43,511 bases of DNA from Carboxylicivirga fragile (GCA_025499625.1 JAFMVD010000051.1:1-43511); one strand, 5' to 3'. Shown: positions 33,522 through 42,587, counted from the stretch's first letter. Made by a program: numbers and translations. Notes: a model not told the origin generated them from the letters alone.

Positions 33522-35579
33522 CTATACTTCAGCTACTTTTAATTGAGTTGATTGCTGTAAATTGTTACTGTTGTTGGCGCCTGGAAGTGATATGTATACG
33601 CTCGTGTGTTTATTTTTTTCGCTCTCCACCCAGATGTTTCCTTTGTGTCTTTCAACAAACTCTTTGCAAAGAATGAGCCCCAAACCACTGCCACTTGGTG
33701 AATTTTCTGAGTTTATAAAATAGGTTTCCTTTTGAGTAAATAAGTCTTCAGTTTCTTTCGCGGTCATTCCATCTCCATTGTCCTTAATGCAAATGATTAC
33801 ATTGTCCTTACGTTTCTCAACCGTTATTTCAATAGATGAGTTGGCTGGAGAATGTTTTAATGCATTAGAGACTAGATTTCGAACAATGGTTCGAAGCATG
33901 TTTATATCGGCGTTAATAATTATCGAATCATCAATGTTGAATAAGAACTCGACTTGATGTGTATTAATTGAATTGTCTAAAACTTTTACGGTTGAAAGTA
34001 TGAGAGGTTTTAGTGGTGTGACTACTGGTTCATAATTAATCTGACCTCGTTGCGAATTAGCCCAGCATAATAAATTCTCGAGTAAATGATAGGTGCCTGC
34101 AGATGATTTGCGAGCAGCAATTAAAAGGTTTTTAATGTCGTTGGTATCATAATCAGGCAACTCCATGTATAATTCAATCAACTCCTTCAAGCCACCAACT
34201 GGCCCCCGTAAATCATGCCCTATAATGGAAAGTAAACGGTCTTTAGATTGGTTCGATTGTTCTAACTGAGTGTTGATGTTTGTTATCTCACGTTGCTTTA
34301 GCTTTAGGTCATCGTCAGATCTTTTGAGCTTTATCCATTGGCGATTCATGATCGACCCAATTATGATCAGAATCAAGGTCATGCTTCCAATGAAAAGAAT
34401 AATCATCTGCATGGTCTTCAACTCTGCTTTTTGTGCTATCTCTTTTTGTTTTAATTCTGCTATTTCCTTCTTTTGTTTCAGTAGATTATTGTCATGCTCC
34501 AATTGAAGTAATTTATCTGAAAAAGAAGTATTGAGGAAAGAATCTTTAACATGCGTATAATGCCGAAAGTAAGAAAGTGCATCTTGTTTGTTTCCCACTA
34601 TTATGCTGTGTTCTGTTCGATTATAATAATATTGGGCTAAAAATTCACCTGATGGTTTTACCTTTTTCAAGAGGCTATCTATTCGAGAGCTGATGCGGTC
34701 AGCATCTTTTAAATTCTCTTTTTTTAGGCTTATTCGATATAGGTTTTGAAGCGTATTTAAAATGCCAATTGTGTCTTTTTTTGCTTCTTTTAATCGAAGC
34801 GATTTGTTTAAATAGTTGTTAGCTTTATTGTATTCCTTTTGCTTTAGGTAAATAACGCCTAGATTATTGTATAGCATATGGTGCCTATGCGTATTGTTGC
34901 TCTCATTAATACTCTCTTCGACTATTTTGTAATAATGAAGTGCCTTTTCTGGTTGTGATGAATCATTATAATAATTGGCTACATTTAAATAGGTCATCTC
35001 TTTTGTGTTGATGCCGCACTGATCAAGTTTCTCTAGTGCCAGCGTATAGTATTTAAATGCAAGTCCTTCATTATCGTTTCGAGAAAAATAATTTGCCAAG
35101 CGATTATAGCTATTTACTTCCCATTGGGCATTCTTTAGTAAGGAATAATAATGGGCAGCATTGGTAAACGCTGTGTGTAAGGTTTCTGTTTGAAACCGTT
35201 TAGTTGCTCTTGCACCAATAACATAATTAGTTTCCGCGAGGCCGGCATAGCAATCGTTCTTAGTAAAAATGGTTAAGGCATGGTTTAAAAGAGAATCCGT
35301 CCCTTGATATTCTAAATCATATATAATGGATTTACAGTACTGAATAATATAAACCGCTTTTATTAATTGACTGTTTGGTTTGTTTTGTTCTAATAATAGT
35401 TTGTATCGGTCAGTATTCGTTTTTTCTGCTGGTAATTGAGCTACCTTGTCTTTTGCGATTTCTTTATGAGTATAGAAGACGTGTGATAATGAGTCTTGTT
35501 TGTTTACTTGTGGAACAGAAAGGCAAGCAATAATAGTAATGTGTAGAAAGGCTAAAAGGAGGAGCAGAGGTTTTATCAT
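33522..35579 (-). CDS. TPR-sensor histidine kinase (paralogue 2)
   Basis: A 685-residue membrane sensor kinase. A signal-like helix (about 1-20) leads to a periplasmic region built of TPR-like repeats, e.g. MLYNNLGVIYLKQKEYNKANNYLNKSLRLKE (about 240-270). A transmembrane helix follows (about 394-415), then a coiled coil, the HisKA domain with the phospho-acceptor H455 in IIGHDLRGPVG, and an HATPase domain. The HATPase shows N box NLVSNALKHSP, G1 KDNGDGM and G2 GSGLGLILCKEF. There is no receiver domain, and no response regulator lies nearby. It closely resembles the kinase at 36570-38639 in its kinase half, less so in the sensor half, suggesting tandem duplication. Its upstream region consists of interspersed repeats. 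Confidence 0.9.
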   Translation of the reverse strand: MIKPLLLLLAFLHITIIACLSVPQVNKQDSLSHVFYTHKEIAKDKVAQLPAEKTNTDRYKLLLEQNKPNSQLIKAVYIIQYCKSIIYDLEYQGTDSLLNHALTIFTKNDCYAGLAETNYVIGARATKRFQTETLHTAFTNAAHYYSLLKNAQWEVNSYNRLANYFSRNDNEGLAFKYYTLALEKLDQCGINTKEMTYLNVANYYNDSSQPEKALHYYKIVEESINESNNTHRHHMLYNNLGVIYLKQKEYNKANNYLNKSLRLKEAKKDTIGILNTLQNLYRISLKKENLKDADRISSRIDSLLKKVKPSGEFLAQYYYNRTEHSIIVGNKQDALSYFRHYTHVKDSFLNTSFSDKLLQLEHDNNLLKQKKEIAELKQKEIAQKAELKTMQMIILFIGSMTLILIIIGSIMNRQWIKLKRSDDDLKLKQREITNINTQLEQSNQSKDRLLSIIGHDLRGPVGGLKELIELYMELPDYDTNDIKNLLIAARKSSAGTYHLLENLLCWANSQRGQINYEPVVTPLKPLILSTVKVLDNSINTHQVEFLFNIDDSIIINADINMLRTIVRNLVSNALKHSPANSSIEITVEKRKDNVIICIKDNGDGMTAKETEDLFTQKETYFINSENSPSGSGLGLILCKEFVERHKGNIWVESEKNKHTSVYISLPGANNSNNLQQSTQLKVAEV

Positions 35580-36569
35580 ACCAGTTTACTTTGGTATAAA
35601 AATAACTAATATTTTTTAGCATCAAAATGAGTATTCTCGCTACATGTCTATTTTGATTTAAACCAATTTCTTGTCTGATTGTATTGGTGCCATGGTTTTG
35701 TCAAGCCAAATAGTTATTATTTCCTAAGGAAAACAATTGGTGTTGATTCGTGCAATTCGTGGGCAAAAAGAAAGTTATGAAAGCCCCTCGCAGTATTCTG
35801 CTCTGTGGTTTAAAGAAAAGTTAGAAAGAGATTTACTTCAGGCCAGAGGCCATGTTGGTAGCAACGTAGCGAGATGCTACGCCGAACAGGGGCCATGTTG
35901 GTAGATGCTATGCTAAACTGCTGGATATATGCTCTACGAGCAACCTTTATGAATTATAACATTGCTACAATTTCTCATGCTCTACGAGCAAAATAAAAGA
36001 TTTACGAACTTGGGCATTGTACCGCATAGCTGGCGGAAGCTTAGGGAACGGTTCTTTATGGGCATCTTGCAAAAGAGAACCGTTCCTTAGAATAGATGGT
36101 TTTGCTGCGCCAAGTAGCTAATAATTATTTCCTAAGGAAAACAATTGCTGTAAATTCGTGCAATTCGTGGGCACAATAAAGTAATGGAACGACCTCGTAG
36201 TATTCAGCCCTGTGGTTTAATGAAAAGTTAGAAAGAGATTACTTCAGGCCAGAGGCCATGATGGTAAAGACGTAGCGAGACGCTACGCCGAACAGGGAGC
36301 GGTTCTTTATGGGCGTCTTGAGAAAGAGAACCGTTCCTTAGAATAAATGGTTTAGCTACGCCAAATGGCTAGTAATTCTTTCCTAAGGAAAACAATTGGT
36401 GTAAATTCGTGTAATTCGTGGGCAAAATTAAAGTTATTATTCCACCCTGTGGTTTAATGAAAAGTTAGGAAGGGATTTACTTTAGACCAGAGGCCATGTT
36501 TGTAGCAACGTAGCGAGACGCTACGCCGAACAGGGTTTTAATTCGTGCAATTCGCGGATAAAAATAAAG
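35580..36569. repeat. Composite interspersed repeat array between the two kinase genes
   Basis: 990 bases with no gene. Two module types alternate. Module B: partial copy 35694-35764, full copies 36035-36174 and 36296-36424. Each full copy has an 11-bp hairpin (GGAACGGTTCT / AGAACCGTTCC, at 36045-36055/36076-36086 and 36296-36306/36327-36337), a TTTCCTAAGGAAA palindrome and AATTCGTGCAATTCGTG. Module A: 35770-35891, 36178-36295 and 36429-36536, each with CCTGTGGTTTAA, CCAGAGGCCATG and a hairpin such as CGTAGCG-AGA-CGCTACG (36271-36287). A fourth B-A junction stub starts at 36537 and runs into the 3' end of the next kinase gene. Confidence 0.85.
35930..35990. repeat. Two copies of TGCTCTACGAGCA
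   Basis: The 13-bp palindrome TGCTC-TAC-GAGCA occurs at 35930-35942 and 35978-35990, 48 bases apart, in the unique part of the array between module A copy 1 and the first full B copy. Confidence 0.6.
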
Positions 36570-38639
36570 TTATGAAAGCGCCTCGCTTTGTTCAGTAGCT
36601 ACAATGGCAGAATGTGATATGGCTTTACTATTAGGCAAAGTAAAACAAACCTTGGTACCCTTGTCTTTTTCCGATTCTACCCAAATACGACCATCGTGAC
36701 GTTCAACGAACTCCTTACACAAGATTAACCCTAAACCACTGCCTTTTGCATTTGGACCCGATTCAATAAAGTAGGTTTCTTTCTTCTCAAAGAGTTGCTG
36801 GGTTTCGTCGGCGCTCATGCCGTAACCTTTATCGCTAATGCAAATGAGCGTTTCTTTTGAGTTCAGATTCGCCGAAATGATTATGCTACTTTCAGGTGGT
36901 GAATATTTAACGGCATTGGATACTAGGTTACGAATGATGGTGCGCAACATATTGATGTCCGAATCAACTACTATTTGTGGATCAATCTGGTATTCGAAGG
37001 CAATTTTGCGAGTGTTGATGGAACTATCGAGTATACCAACTGTTTGTTTTACTAATGGTAACAAAGGTGTGGCAACCGGATTGTAATCAATTTCGCCGCG
37101 TTGCGAATTGGCCCAGCTCAATAGGTTTTCGAGTAAATGGTAGGTGCTGGTTGACGACTCACGGGCAGCTTTTAGTAGGTTCTCTATGTCGTTGGGCTCA
37201 TAGTTGGGCAAATCCATGTATAGCTCAATCAACTCTTTTAATCCACCAACAGGGCCACGCAGGTCGTGCCCAATTACCGATAGTAATTTATCCTTACTTA
37301 GGTTCGATAATTTAAGTGCCTCGTTTATATCTGATATCTCCTTCTTTTGAAGATGTAGGTGTTTCTCCGATTTTTTGAGGCGGTAGCGTTGACGATTTAT
37401 AAAGTAACCAAGTACGAGAAGTATTAATAAAGTGCTAGCTATGGATATTATGGCTAGTAGCTGGTTGTGTAGTTTTGCTTCTTTTAATTCATCTTCTTTT
37501 TGCAATAAGCTTATTTCTTTATCTCGTTCCTGTATTTCAAAACTTTTTTCCATCTCAATTAGCTTGTCGGAGAAGGCTAGATTAGAGAGGGAGTCTTTTA
37601 ATTCAATATATTCCTTAAGGTAGAATTGGGATTTTTTCGGCTGTTTTATTAAGCTAAAATAAAAAACGGAATTGTAATAAAAATCTAATATGTCAATACT
37701 TTTAAGAGTTGAGTCCTTCAACATAGAGGAAAGGATTTTAAAATATTGATTAGCTTCATTTGTTTCATTTTTTATCGAAGAAATCTTGTATAGATTTAAA
37801 TAGCAAGTTTCCAGATTGTTGTATTTGTGTTTCGTTTTTAGTTCAACGGATTTTATTAAATACTTTTTTGCTTTCTCTAGATTATCTTCTTTTAAATACA
37901 GTACCCCTAAATTATTATATACCATACTTAGAATACGATAATCGTTGTTAGAAGTAGCAAGTAATTCAAGTTTGTAATAGTTTTCTATTGCCTCTTTTGA
38001 TTTTCCATTTTTTATGTAATGATTGCCTAAATGCAGTAGTACCGTTTTTTGAATGTGTAAATTAGAAGTATGGTATAGCCATTCGTTTATTTCATTAAAA
38101 TATATATTTGCATATTCATTATTTTCTCGTTTAGAAAAATGAGAAGCTAACTCTAAATTTGCTAGTATAATTTTATTGACCTCTCCAAGGGTTTTGTAAA
38201 TAAGAATAGATTGCTTAATGTTAGTAACTTGAAGTGTTGTGTTTTTAAGTTTGCTATAAACTTTTCCTATGTAAAAATATGAATCGGCCTCGCCAATAGA
38301 ACAATCAATGCTCTTGTTTAATTTAAGAGCTAACTTCAAGGTGTCTAGTGAATTCGAATATTTTTTGATTTTATAGAGGTGTTTACCCAGCTCTATAAGG
38401 AAAACACATTTACTAATTGAATCAGATGAGTTTCTCACACCAGACCTAAGTAGTATCGGAATACTATCTTTATTAACTTCTTTAAGATGTGATTGAGTGT
38501 GGTGTTTAGCTGTTTTAAATATCGCATTCTTTTTGGAGCTAGTAGGAGCAGCCAGATGTTTTTTTTCTACAGCGTCGATATTATTAATTAAGAAAAAAAG
38601 AAAAGCCCATAAGTATAATAATGAGCCCTTCAATTTCAT
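36570..38639 (-). CDS. TPR-sensor histidine kinase (paralogue 1)
   Basis: A sensor kinase of about 689 residues with the same plan as paralogue 2. A signal peptide (LKGSLLYLWAFLFFLINN) precedes a TPR-like periplasmic part (e.g. MVYNNLGVLYLKEDNLEKAKKYLIKSVELK). A transmembrane helix (ISIASTLLILLVLGYFIN) leads to a coiled coil, HisKA with H458 in VIGHDLRGPVG, and HATPase with NLVSNAVKYSP, SDKGYGM and GSGLGLILCKEF. Two ATGs are possible. The one at 38672 overlaps the upstream gene by 17 bases; the one at 38639 leaves a 16-base gap and a cleaner signal peptide, and is preferred. Both lie in an identical 14-base context. The last codons (SEALS and the stop) coincide with the beginning of repeat module A. 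Confidence 0.88.
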   Translation of the reverse strand: MKLKGSLLYLWAFLFFLINNIDAVEKKHLAAPTSSKKNAIFKTAKHHTQSHLKEVNKDSIPILLRSGVRNSSDSISKCVFLIELGKHLYKIKKYSNSLDTLKLALKLNKSIDCSIGEADSYFYIGKVYSKLKNTTLQVTNIKQSILIYKTLGEVNKIILANLELASHFSKRENNEYANIYFNEINEWLYHTSNLHIQKTVLLHLGNHYIKNGKSKEAIENYYKLELLATSNNDYRILSMVYNNLGVLYLKEDNLEKAKKYLIKSVELKTKHKYNNLETCYLNLYKISSIKNETNEANQYFKILSSMLKDSTLKSIDILDFYYNSVFYFSLIKQPKKSQFYLKEYIELKDSLSNLAFSDKLIEMEKSFEIQERDKEISLLQKEDELKEAKLHNQLLAIISIASTLLILLVLGYFINRQRYRLKKSEKHLHLQKKEISDINEALKLSNLSKDKLLSVIGHDLRGPVGGLKELIELYMDLPNYEPNDIENLLKAARESSTSTYHLLENLLSWANSQRGEIDYNPVATPLLPLVKQTVGILDSSINTRKIAFEYQIDPQIVVDSDINMLRTIIRNLVSNAVKYSPPESSIIISANLNSKETLICISDKGYGMSADETQQLFEKKETYFIESGPNAKGSGLGLILCKEFVERHDGRIWVESEKDKGTKVCFTLPNSKAISHSAIVATEQSEALS

Positions 38640-38655
38640 TGCTTTTATATTTTTA

Positions 38656-39027
38656 TTATACTTCAATTTCATTGTAATCTAATGATGTTCCTTCATCACC
38701 TTCATCACCTTCAGCCGATGTTCTTGCCATTGGTTGAGCCTCAAGTGATGCAGATACAACTTTCACATTCACGCCTCTTTCCAACAAACCAACATCCTCA
38801 CGCTCAATGGTAAAGTCTTCGCCAAAATAATCAAATTTATTGGAAGTGCCGGTGTAGTTAATGCGTAATTGGCGGTAAAGCACATTGTCTGCAATTTTAC
38901 CTTCTCCGCTAGTTGTTATTTTACTGTCTTCCGGCAAGTAAGTCACGGTTCTAATAATAAATTTTTCGATACGTCCATCAGAACCTTTTACAGTTTCTAA
39001 ATTAACGTAGGGTACAAATTTTCTCAT
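38656..39027 (-). CDS. Conserved-looking protein of unknown function
   Basis: A 123-residue protein that I do not recognise. It has no signal peptide, membrane helix or cysteine. The first 100 residues look like a compact alpha/beta domain (KFVPYVNLETVKGSDGRIEK, FIIRTVTYLPEDSKITT, VLYRQLRINYTGTSNKFDYFGEDFTIE). The tail is acidic (SAEGDEGDEGTSLDYNEIEV). The frame extends to an ATG at 39081, but the extra 18 residues are low complexity, so the ATG at 39027 is preferred. It lies directly upstream of kinase paralogue 1 (16-base gap or a small overlap), so the two may be co-transcribed; a partner or input role is only a possibility. Confidence 0.6.
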   Translation of the reverse strand: MRKFVPYVNLETVKGSDGRIEKFIIRTVTYLPEDSKITTSGEGKIADNVLYRQLRINYTGTSNKFDYFGEDFTIEREDVGLLERGVNVKVVSASLEAQPMARTSAEGDEGDEGTSLDYNEIEV

Positions 39028-39107
39028 ATTGCTAATAAGATTATAGTTGTTATTGGAGACTAAGATATAAAAAAAAGACATTCTCTTTACGTGATTTGAA
39101 TTTTTTG

Positions 39108-39118
39108 GAACAATGTTC
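39108..39118. promoter_or_regulatory. Palindrome GAACA-A-TGTTC upstream of zupT
   Basis: A perfect 5+5 inverted repeat in the 212-base divergent region between the unknown gene and zupT, 121 bases before the zupT start. A metal-responsive regulator site is one idea; no family match is claimed. Confidence 0.3.
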
Positions 39119-39161
39119 GGTAATAATCGTTAGTATTTGCGCGTATCTTATAATTCAAGCA

Positions 39162-39183
39162 CTTGTTTATTGCTTGTTTATTA
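39162..39183 (+). repeat. 11-bp direct repeat before zupT
   Basis: CTTGTTTATTG is followed at once by CTTGTTTATTA, a tandem duplication 56-78 bases upstream of the zupT start codon. Confidence 0.4.
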
Positions 39184-39239
39184 AAAATGCAATTCCTTTA
39201 CACGAGCTAATAAAAGCAGCTTAATTATATATACAGTTT

Positions 39240-40049
39240 ATGGAGCTAAATAATGTCTTATTTGCGTTTGGATTAACACTATTTGCTGGTTTAAGTACGG
39301 GTATTGGAAGTGCCATGGCATTTTTCGCGAAACGAACCAATACAAAATTTTTGGCCATTTCCTTGGGTTTCTCTGCCGGGGTAATGATCTACGTGTCGTT
39401 TGTTGAAATATTAGTGAAGGCACGCGAAAGTTTGGTGGAAGGTTATGGTGAGCTTGCTGGAAATTGGTATACGGTTATTGCTTTTTTTGGCGGCGTATTG
39501 TTCATTGCCCTTATCGATAAGTTTATTCCATCGGCCGAAAACCCCCACGAATTGCATTCGGTTGAGGAGATGGGAAGTAAACCACAAGGGAAGGATAAGA
39601 AACTGATGCGCATGGGTATGTTTACCGCCCTGGCCATTGGCATCCATAATTTCCCGGAAGGTTTAGCCACTTTTACTGCCGCCATTAACGAACCTAACCT
39701 AGGGATTGCCATCGCTGTCGCCATCGCTATTCATAATATTCCGGAAGGTATAGCTGTTTCGGTACCAATTTATTACGCCACAGGCAGCCGTAGAAAAGCA
39801 TTCCGCTTAAGTTTTTTATCGGGATTATCCGAACCCATCGGGGCACTTATTGGTTATCTTATCTTAATGCCATTTATGACACCCATGACCTTTGGGATAA
39901 TTTTCGCGGGTGTGGCCGGTATTATGGTGTTTATTAGTTTAGATGAACTGTTACCATCGGCCCGTGAATACGGTGAGCATCATCTTTCAGTTTATGGCTT
40001 ATTTGCCGGCATGGCCGTAATGGCCATCAGTTTATTATTGTTTTTGTAA
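39240..40049 (+). CDS. zupT: ZIP-family zinc transporter
   Basis: A 269-residue inner-membrane metal importer with eight predicted helices. Helices IV and V carry the metal-binding HNFPEGLA (about 136-143) and HNIPEGIA (about 165-172) motifs, the hallmark of ZupT/ZIP. ZupT brings Zn2+ (also Fe2+, Co2+, Mn2+) into the cytoplasm. The cytoplasmic loop between helices III and IV is charged and contains few histidines. It starts with ATG at 39240 after a 212-base divergent region, and is followed after 15 bases by a TonB-dependent receptor, so both are probably one operon. Confidence 0.93.
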   Translation: MELNNVLFAFGLTLFAGLSTGIGSAMAFFAKRTNTKFLAISLGFSAGVMIYVSFVEILVKARESLVEGYGELAGNWYTVIAFFGGVLFIALIDKFIPSAENPHELHSVEEMGSKPQGKDKKLMRMGMFTALAIGIHNFPEGLATFTAAINEPNLGIAIAVAIAIHNIPEGIAVSVPIYYATGSRRKAFRLSFLSGLSEPIGALIGYLILMPFMTPMTFGIIFAGVAGIMVFISLDELLPSAREYGEHHLSVYGLFAGMAVMAISLLLFL

Positions 40050-40064
40050 AGTATAAAAAATAGA

Positions 40065-42380
40065 ATGAAGAAATTACTAGGCCTACTATTAATGGCCCTA
40101 ATTGGAGTTGGAACGACCTTAGCTCAAAAAACAGATGCCAACATTTTTGGTGATGTTAAAGCTGAAGATGAACACTTGCCCTTTGTAAGTGTGTATTTGA
40201 AAGATACCCAATATGGAACAATGACTGATTTATCGGGTCACTACATGTTAACAAATTTACCTATCGGGAAGCATGTATTAGTAGCGAGTTTAATGGGTTA
40301 TAAACCCGTTGAGAAGGAAGTGACCATTGTTGAAGGTAAATCTTTGGAGATTAACTTTGTATTGCAAGAAAAGGTGATGTCTCTGGATGATATTGTTGTT
40401 ACCGGAACTAAAACCTTTAAGCGAAAGACAGAATCTGCTGTTGTGGTGAATGTGTTAGAAGGGAAGAAGCTAGAAATGCTTCAGGCTGGTACTTTATCGG
40501 AGGGGCTAGCTTTTCAACCGGGCTTACGTATGGAAACAGATTGTCAAACGTGTAACTATACCCAATTGCGTATGAATGGTTTGGGTGGAGGCTACTCGCA
40601 GATATTAATTAACAGTCGCCCGGTATTTAGTCCGCTGACTGGTTTATATGGTTTGGAGCAAATTCCAACCAACATGATTGAACGCATAGAAGTTGTGCGT
40701 GGGGGAGGTTCTGCACTTTATGGAGCAGGTGCCATAGGTGGAACGGTTAATGTGATCACCAAAGTGCCTGATGCCAGTTCTTTCTCGGCTTCAACAACGC
40801 AGTCGGTAATTAATGGACAAGCTAGCGACCGACAACTGTATGCCAATGCGGGCGTATTGAGCGATCGACGTAATGCAGGATTAACTCTATTTGCCTCACA
40901 CCGTAATCGCGAATCCTACGATCATAACGATGATGGTTTTAGTGAATTGCCTGTTCTCAAAAACAATTCATTTGGTTTTACATCCTTTTTATTGCCGGCA
41001 CCCAATCACAAGATTGAGTTGAGCTTGTCAAGTATGCACGAGTATCGCCGTGGTGGTGATCGCGAAGATCTACCCGCTTATTTGGCGGAGCAAACTGAAG
41101 AACGCACGCATAATGTATTAATGGGTGGTTTGGATTATAGCTTCAATTTTAACGATAACCAATCTTCTTTTGCGGCTTTCCTGGCAGGACAGAAAACAGA
41201 CCGTGATCACTACACGGGTATTAAACCTGATAAAGAAACGAAGGAAGAAGATTATTGGAAACATATTGAACTTCCGCCTTATGGTATAACGGATAACCAG
41301 ACATACATGGGAGGTGTACAGATGAACCACCTCTTACCGGATTTTACATCGGGCAAGAATAATTTGACTTTTGGCGCTGAGTATAATTACGACATGGTGA
41401 AGGATGAAATTAAGGCATACGGAGAAAATGGAGGTATTAATCAGACCACACGTAATTTTGGAGCCTATTTTCAGAGTGATTGGGAATTAACCAAGAAGTT
41501 TAATCTATTAACAGGTATTAGGGCTGATAAGCATAACATGGTAGATAAAGTAATCTGGAGCCCACGTATATCTGCTTTGTACAAACATAATGGAATGCAA
41601 TTGCGTGGATCTTGGTCAACTGGTTTTCGTCCACCGCAGGCTTTTGATTCTGATTTACATATGGCTTTTGCTGCAGGTGAAGTACAGCGCATTCAATTAG
41701 CACCTGATTTGCACGAAGAGAAATCACAAAGTTTAAGTGCTTCTGTCAACTACGATAAGCCAACCGAATCTTACATTTGGGGTGTTACGCTCGAAGGATT
41801 CTATACGCGTTTATACGATGCCTTTGTTTTGGAAGAGTTAGAAGATAAAGATGAGAATGATAATACCATATTAGAGAAACGTAATGGTGGTAATTCAACA
41901 GTGCAGGGAGTAACTTTTGAATTACGTGGTAATTATAATCGTCTTTGGCAATTAGAAACTGGTATTACGGTTCAATCGAGCAAATACGACGAAGTGGTCG
42001 AATGGTCAGCAGGGACAGAAGGTAGCAAACGCTATTTGCGTTCGCCAGATTCTTATGGATATTACACATTAACATACAGCCCAGCATGGGGAATCAAAGC
42101 AGCACTATCCGGTGTTTATACTGGTCCTATGCTGGTGCCCTATTATAATGGCCCTGAATTGCGAACATCCAAATCATTTCTCGAAAACAATATTAAACTA
42201 ACATATGCCCTTGACTGGCGAAAAGTTGGTGTCGGCGTTGAATTTTTTGGCGGTGTTCAGAATATATTTAACGAATATCAAGATGATTTTGATACAGGCA
42301 AAGATCGAGATAGTAACTATGTTTATGGACCATCTCGTCCGCGTACAGTTTATTTAGGGCTGAAGTTAATGAGTTTATAA
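40065..42380 (+). CDS. TonB-dependent outer-membrane receptor, probably for a metal or metal complex
   Basis: A 771-residue outer-membrane transporter. The signal peptide is 1-20 (MKKLLGLLLMALIGVGTTLAQ). A carboxypeptidase-regulatory-like domain (about 25-105) precedes the TonB box region (SLDDIVVTGT). The plug domain contains DCQTCNYTQLRMNGLGGGYSQ, with a conserved Cys pair, and RIEVVRGGGSALYGAGAIGG. About 500 residues of beta strands follow and end in YLGLKLMSL. It lies 15 bases behind zupT, which suggests that the receptor brings zinc or another metal over the outer membrane and ZupT over the inner one. The substrate is inferred from context only. No SusD-like partner is present, so it is not a glycan-type pair. 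Confidence 0.9.
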   Translation: MKKLLGLLLMALIGVGTTLAQKTDANIFGDVKAEDEHLPFVSVYLKDTQYGTMTDLSGHYMLTNLPIGKHVLVASLMGYKPVEKEVTIVEGKSLEINFVLQEKVMSLDDIVVTGTKTFKRKTESAVVVNVLEGKKLEMLQAGTLSEGLAFQPGLRMETDCQTCNYTQLRMNGLGGGYSQILINSRPVFSPLTGLYGLEQIPTNMIERIEVVRGGGSALYGAGAIGGTVNVITKVPDASSFSASTTQSVINGQASDRQLYANAGVLSDRRNAGLTLFASHRNRESYDHNDDGFSELPVLKNNSFGFTSFLLPAPNHKIELSLSSMHEYRRGGDREDLPAYLAEQTEERTHNVLMGGLDYSFNFNDNQSSFAAFLAGQKTDRDHYTGIKPDKETKEEDYWKHIELPPYGITDNQTYMGGVQMNHLLPDFTSGKNNLTFGAEYNYDMVKDEIKAYGENGGINQTTRNFGAYFQSDWELTKKFNLLTGIRADKHNMVDKVIWSPRISALYKHNGMQLRGSWSTGFRPPQAFDSDLHMAFAAGEVQRIQLAPDLHEEKSQSLSASVNYDKPTESYIWGVTLEGFYTRLYDAFVLEELEDKDENDNTILEKRNGGNSTVQGVTFELRGNYNRLWQLETGITVQSSKYDEVVEWSAGTEGSKRYLRSPDSYGYYTLTYSPAWGIKAALSGVYTGPMLVPYYNGPELRTSKSFLENNIKLTYALDWRKVGVGVEFFGGVQNIFNEYQDDFDTGKDRDSNYVYGPSRPRTVYLGLKLMSL

Positions 42381-42436
42381 TTCTGATTTGAAAATATTTC
42401 AATTTGAAGATGAGTCGATTTGGAAATGCGTTGCAA

Positions 42437-42531
42437 TGAGCTTGTCGACTTGTGGTGAGTATATCGAACCGTTGTGATGACAGGTTATAAGCTGTAAAAG
42501 TGTGTCTCGCGGTGAGCTTGTCGAACCGTTG
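42437..42531. repeat. REP-like repeats upstream of nth
   Basis: Three copies of a word related to the 32307-32455 cluster. TGAGCTTGTCGAC is at 42437-42449. GGTGAGTATATCGAACCGTTG-type copies are at 42454-42474 and 42511-42531; the last reads GGTGAGCTTGTCGAACCG then TTG, differing from the middle copy in three bases. The rest of the 207-base gap shows no gene. Confidence 0.55.
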
Positions 42532-42587
42532 ATTTAGAAATTGAGTCAATTATTCATTGTGATGAATTATTATAAAGATTATTAAGG

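Noticed and set aside
35580-36569. CRISPR array between the kinase genes
   Set aside because: The repeats are long, alternating modules of over 100 bases with unequal spacing, without short direct repeats and unique spacers, and there are no cas genes.
42388-42402. TTGAAA-N3-TTTCAA as the terminator of the TonB receptor gene
   Set aside because: The stem is short, AT-rich and not followed by a T-run.
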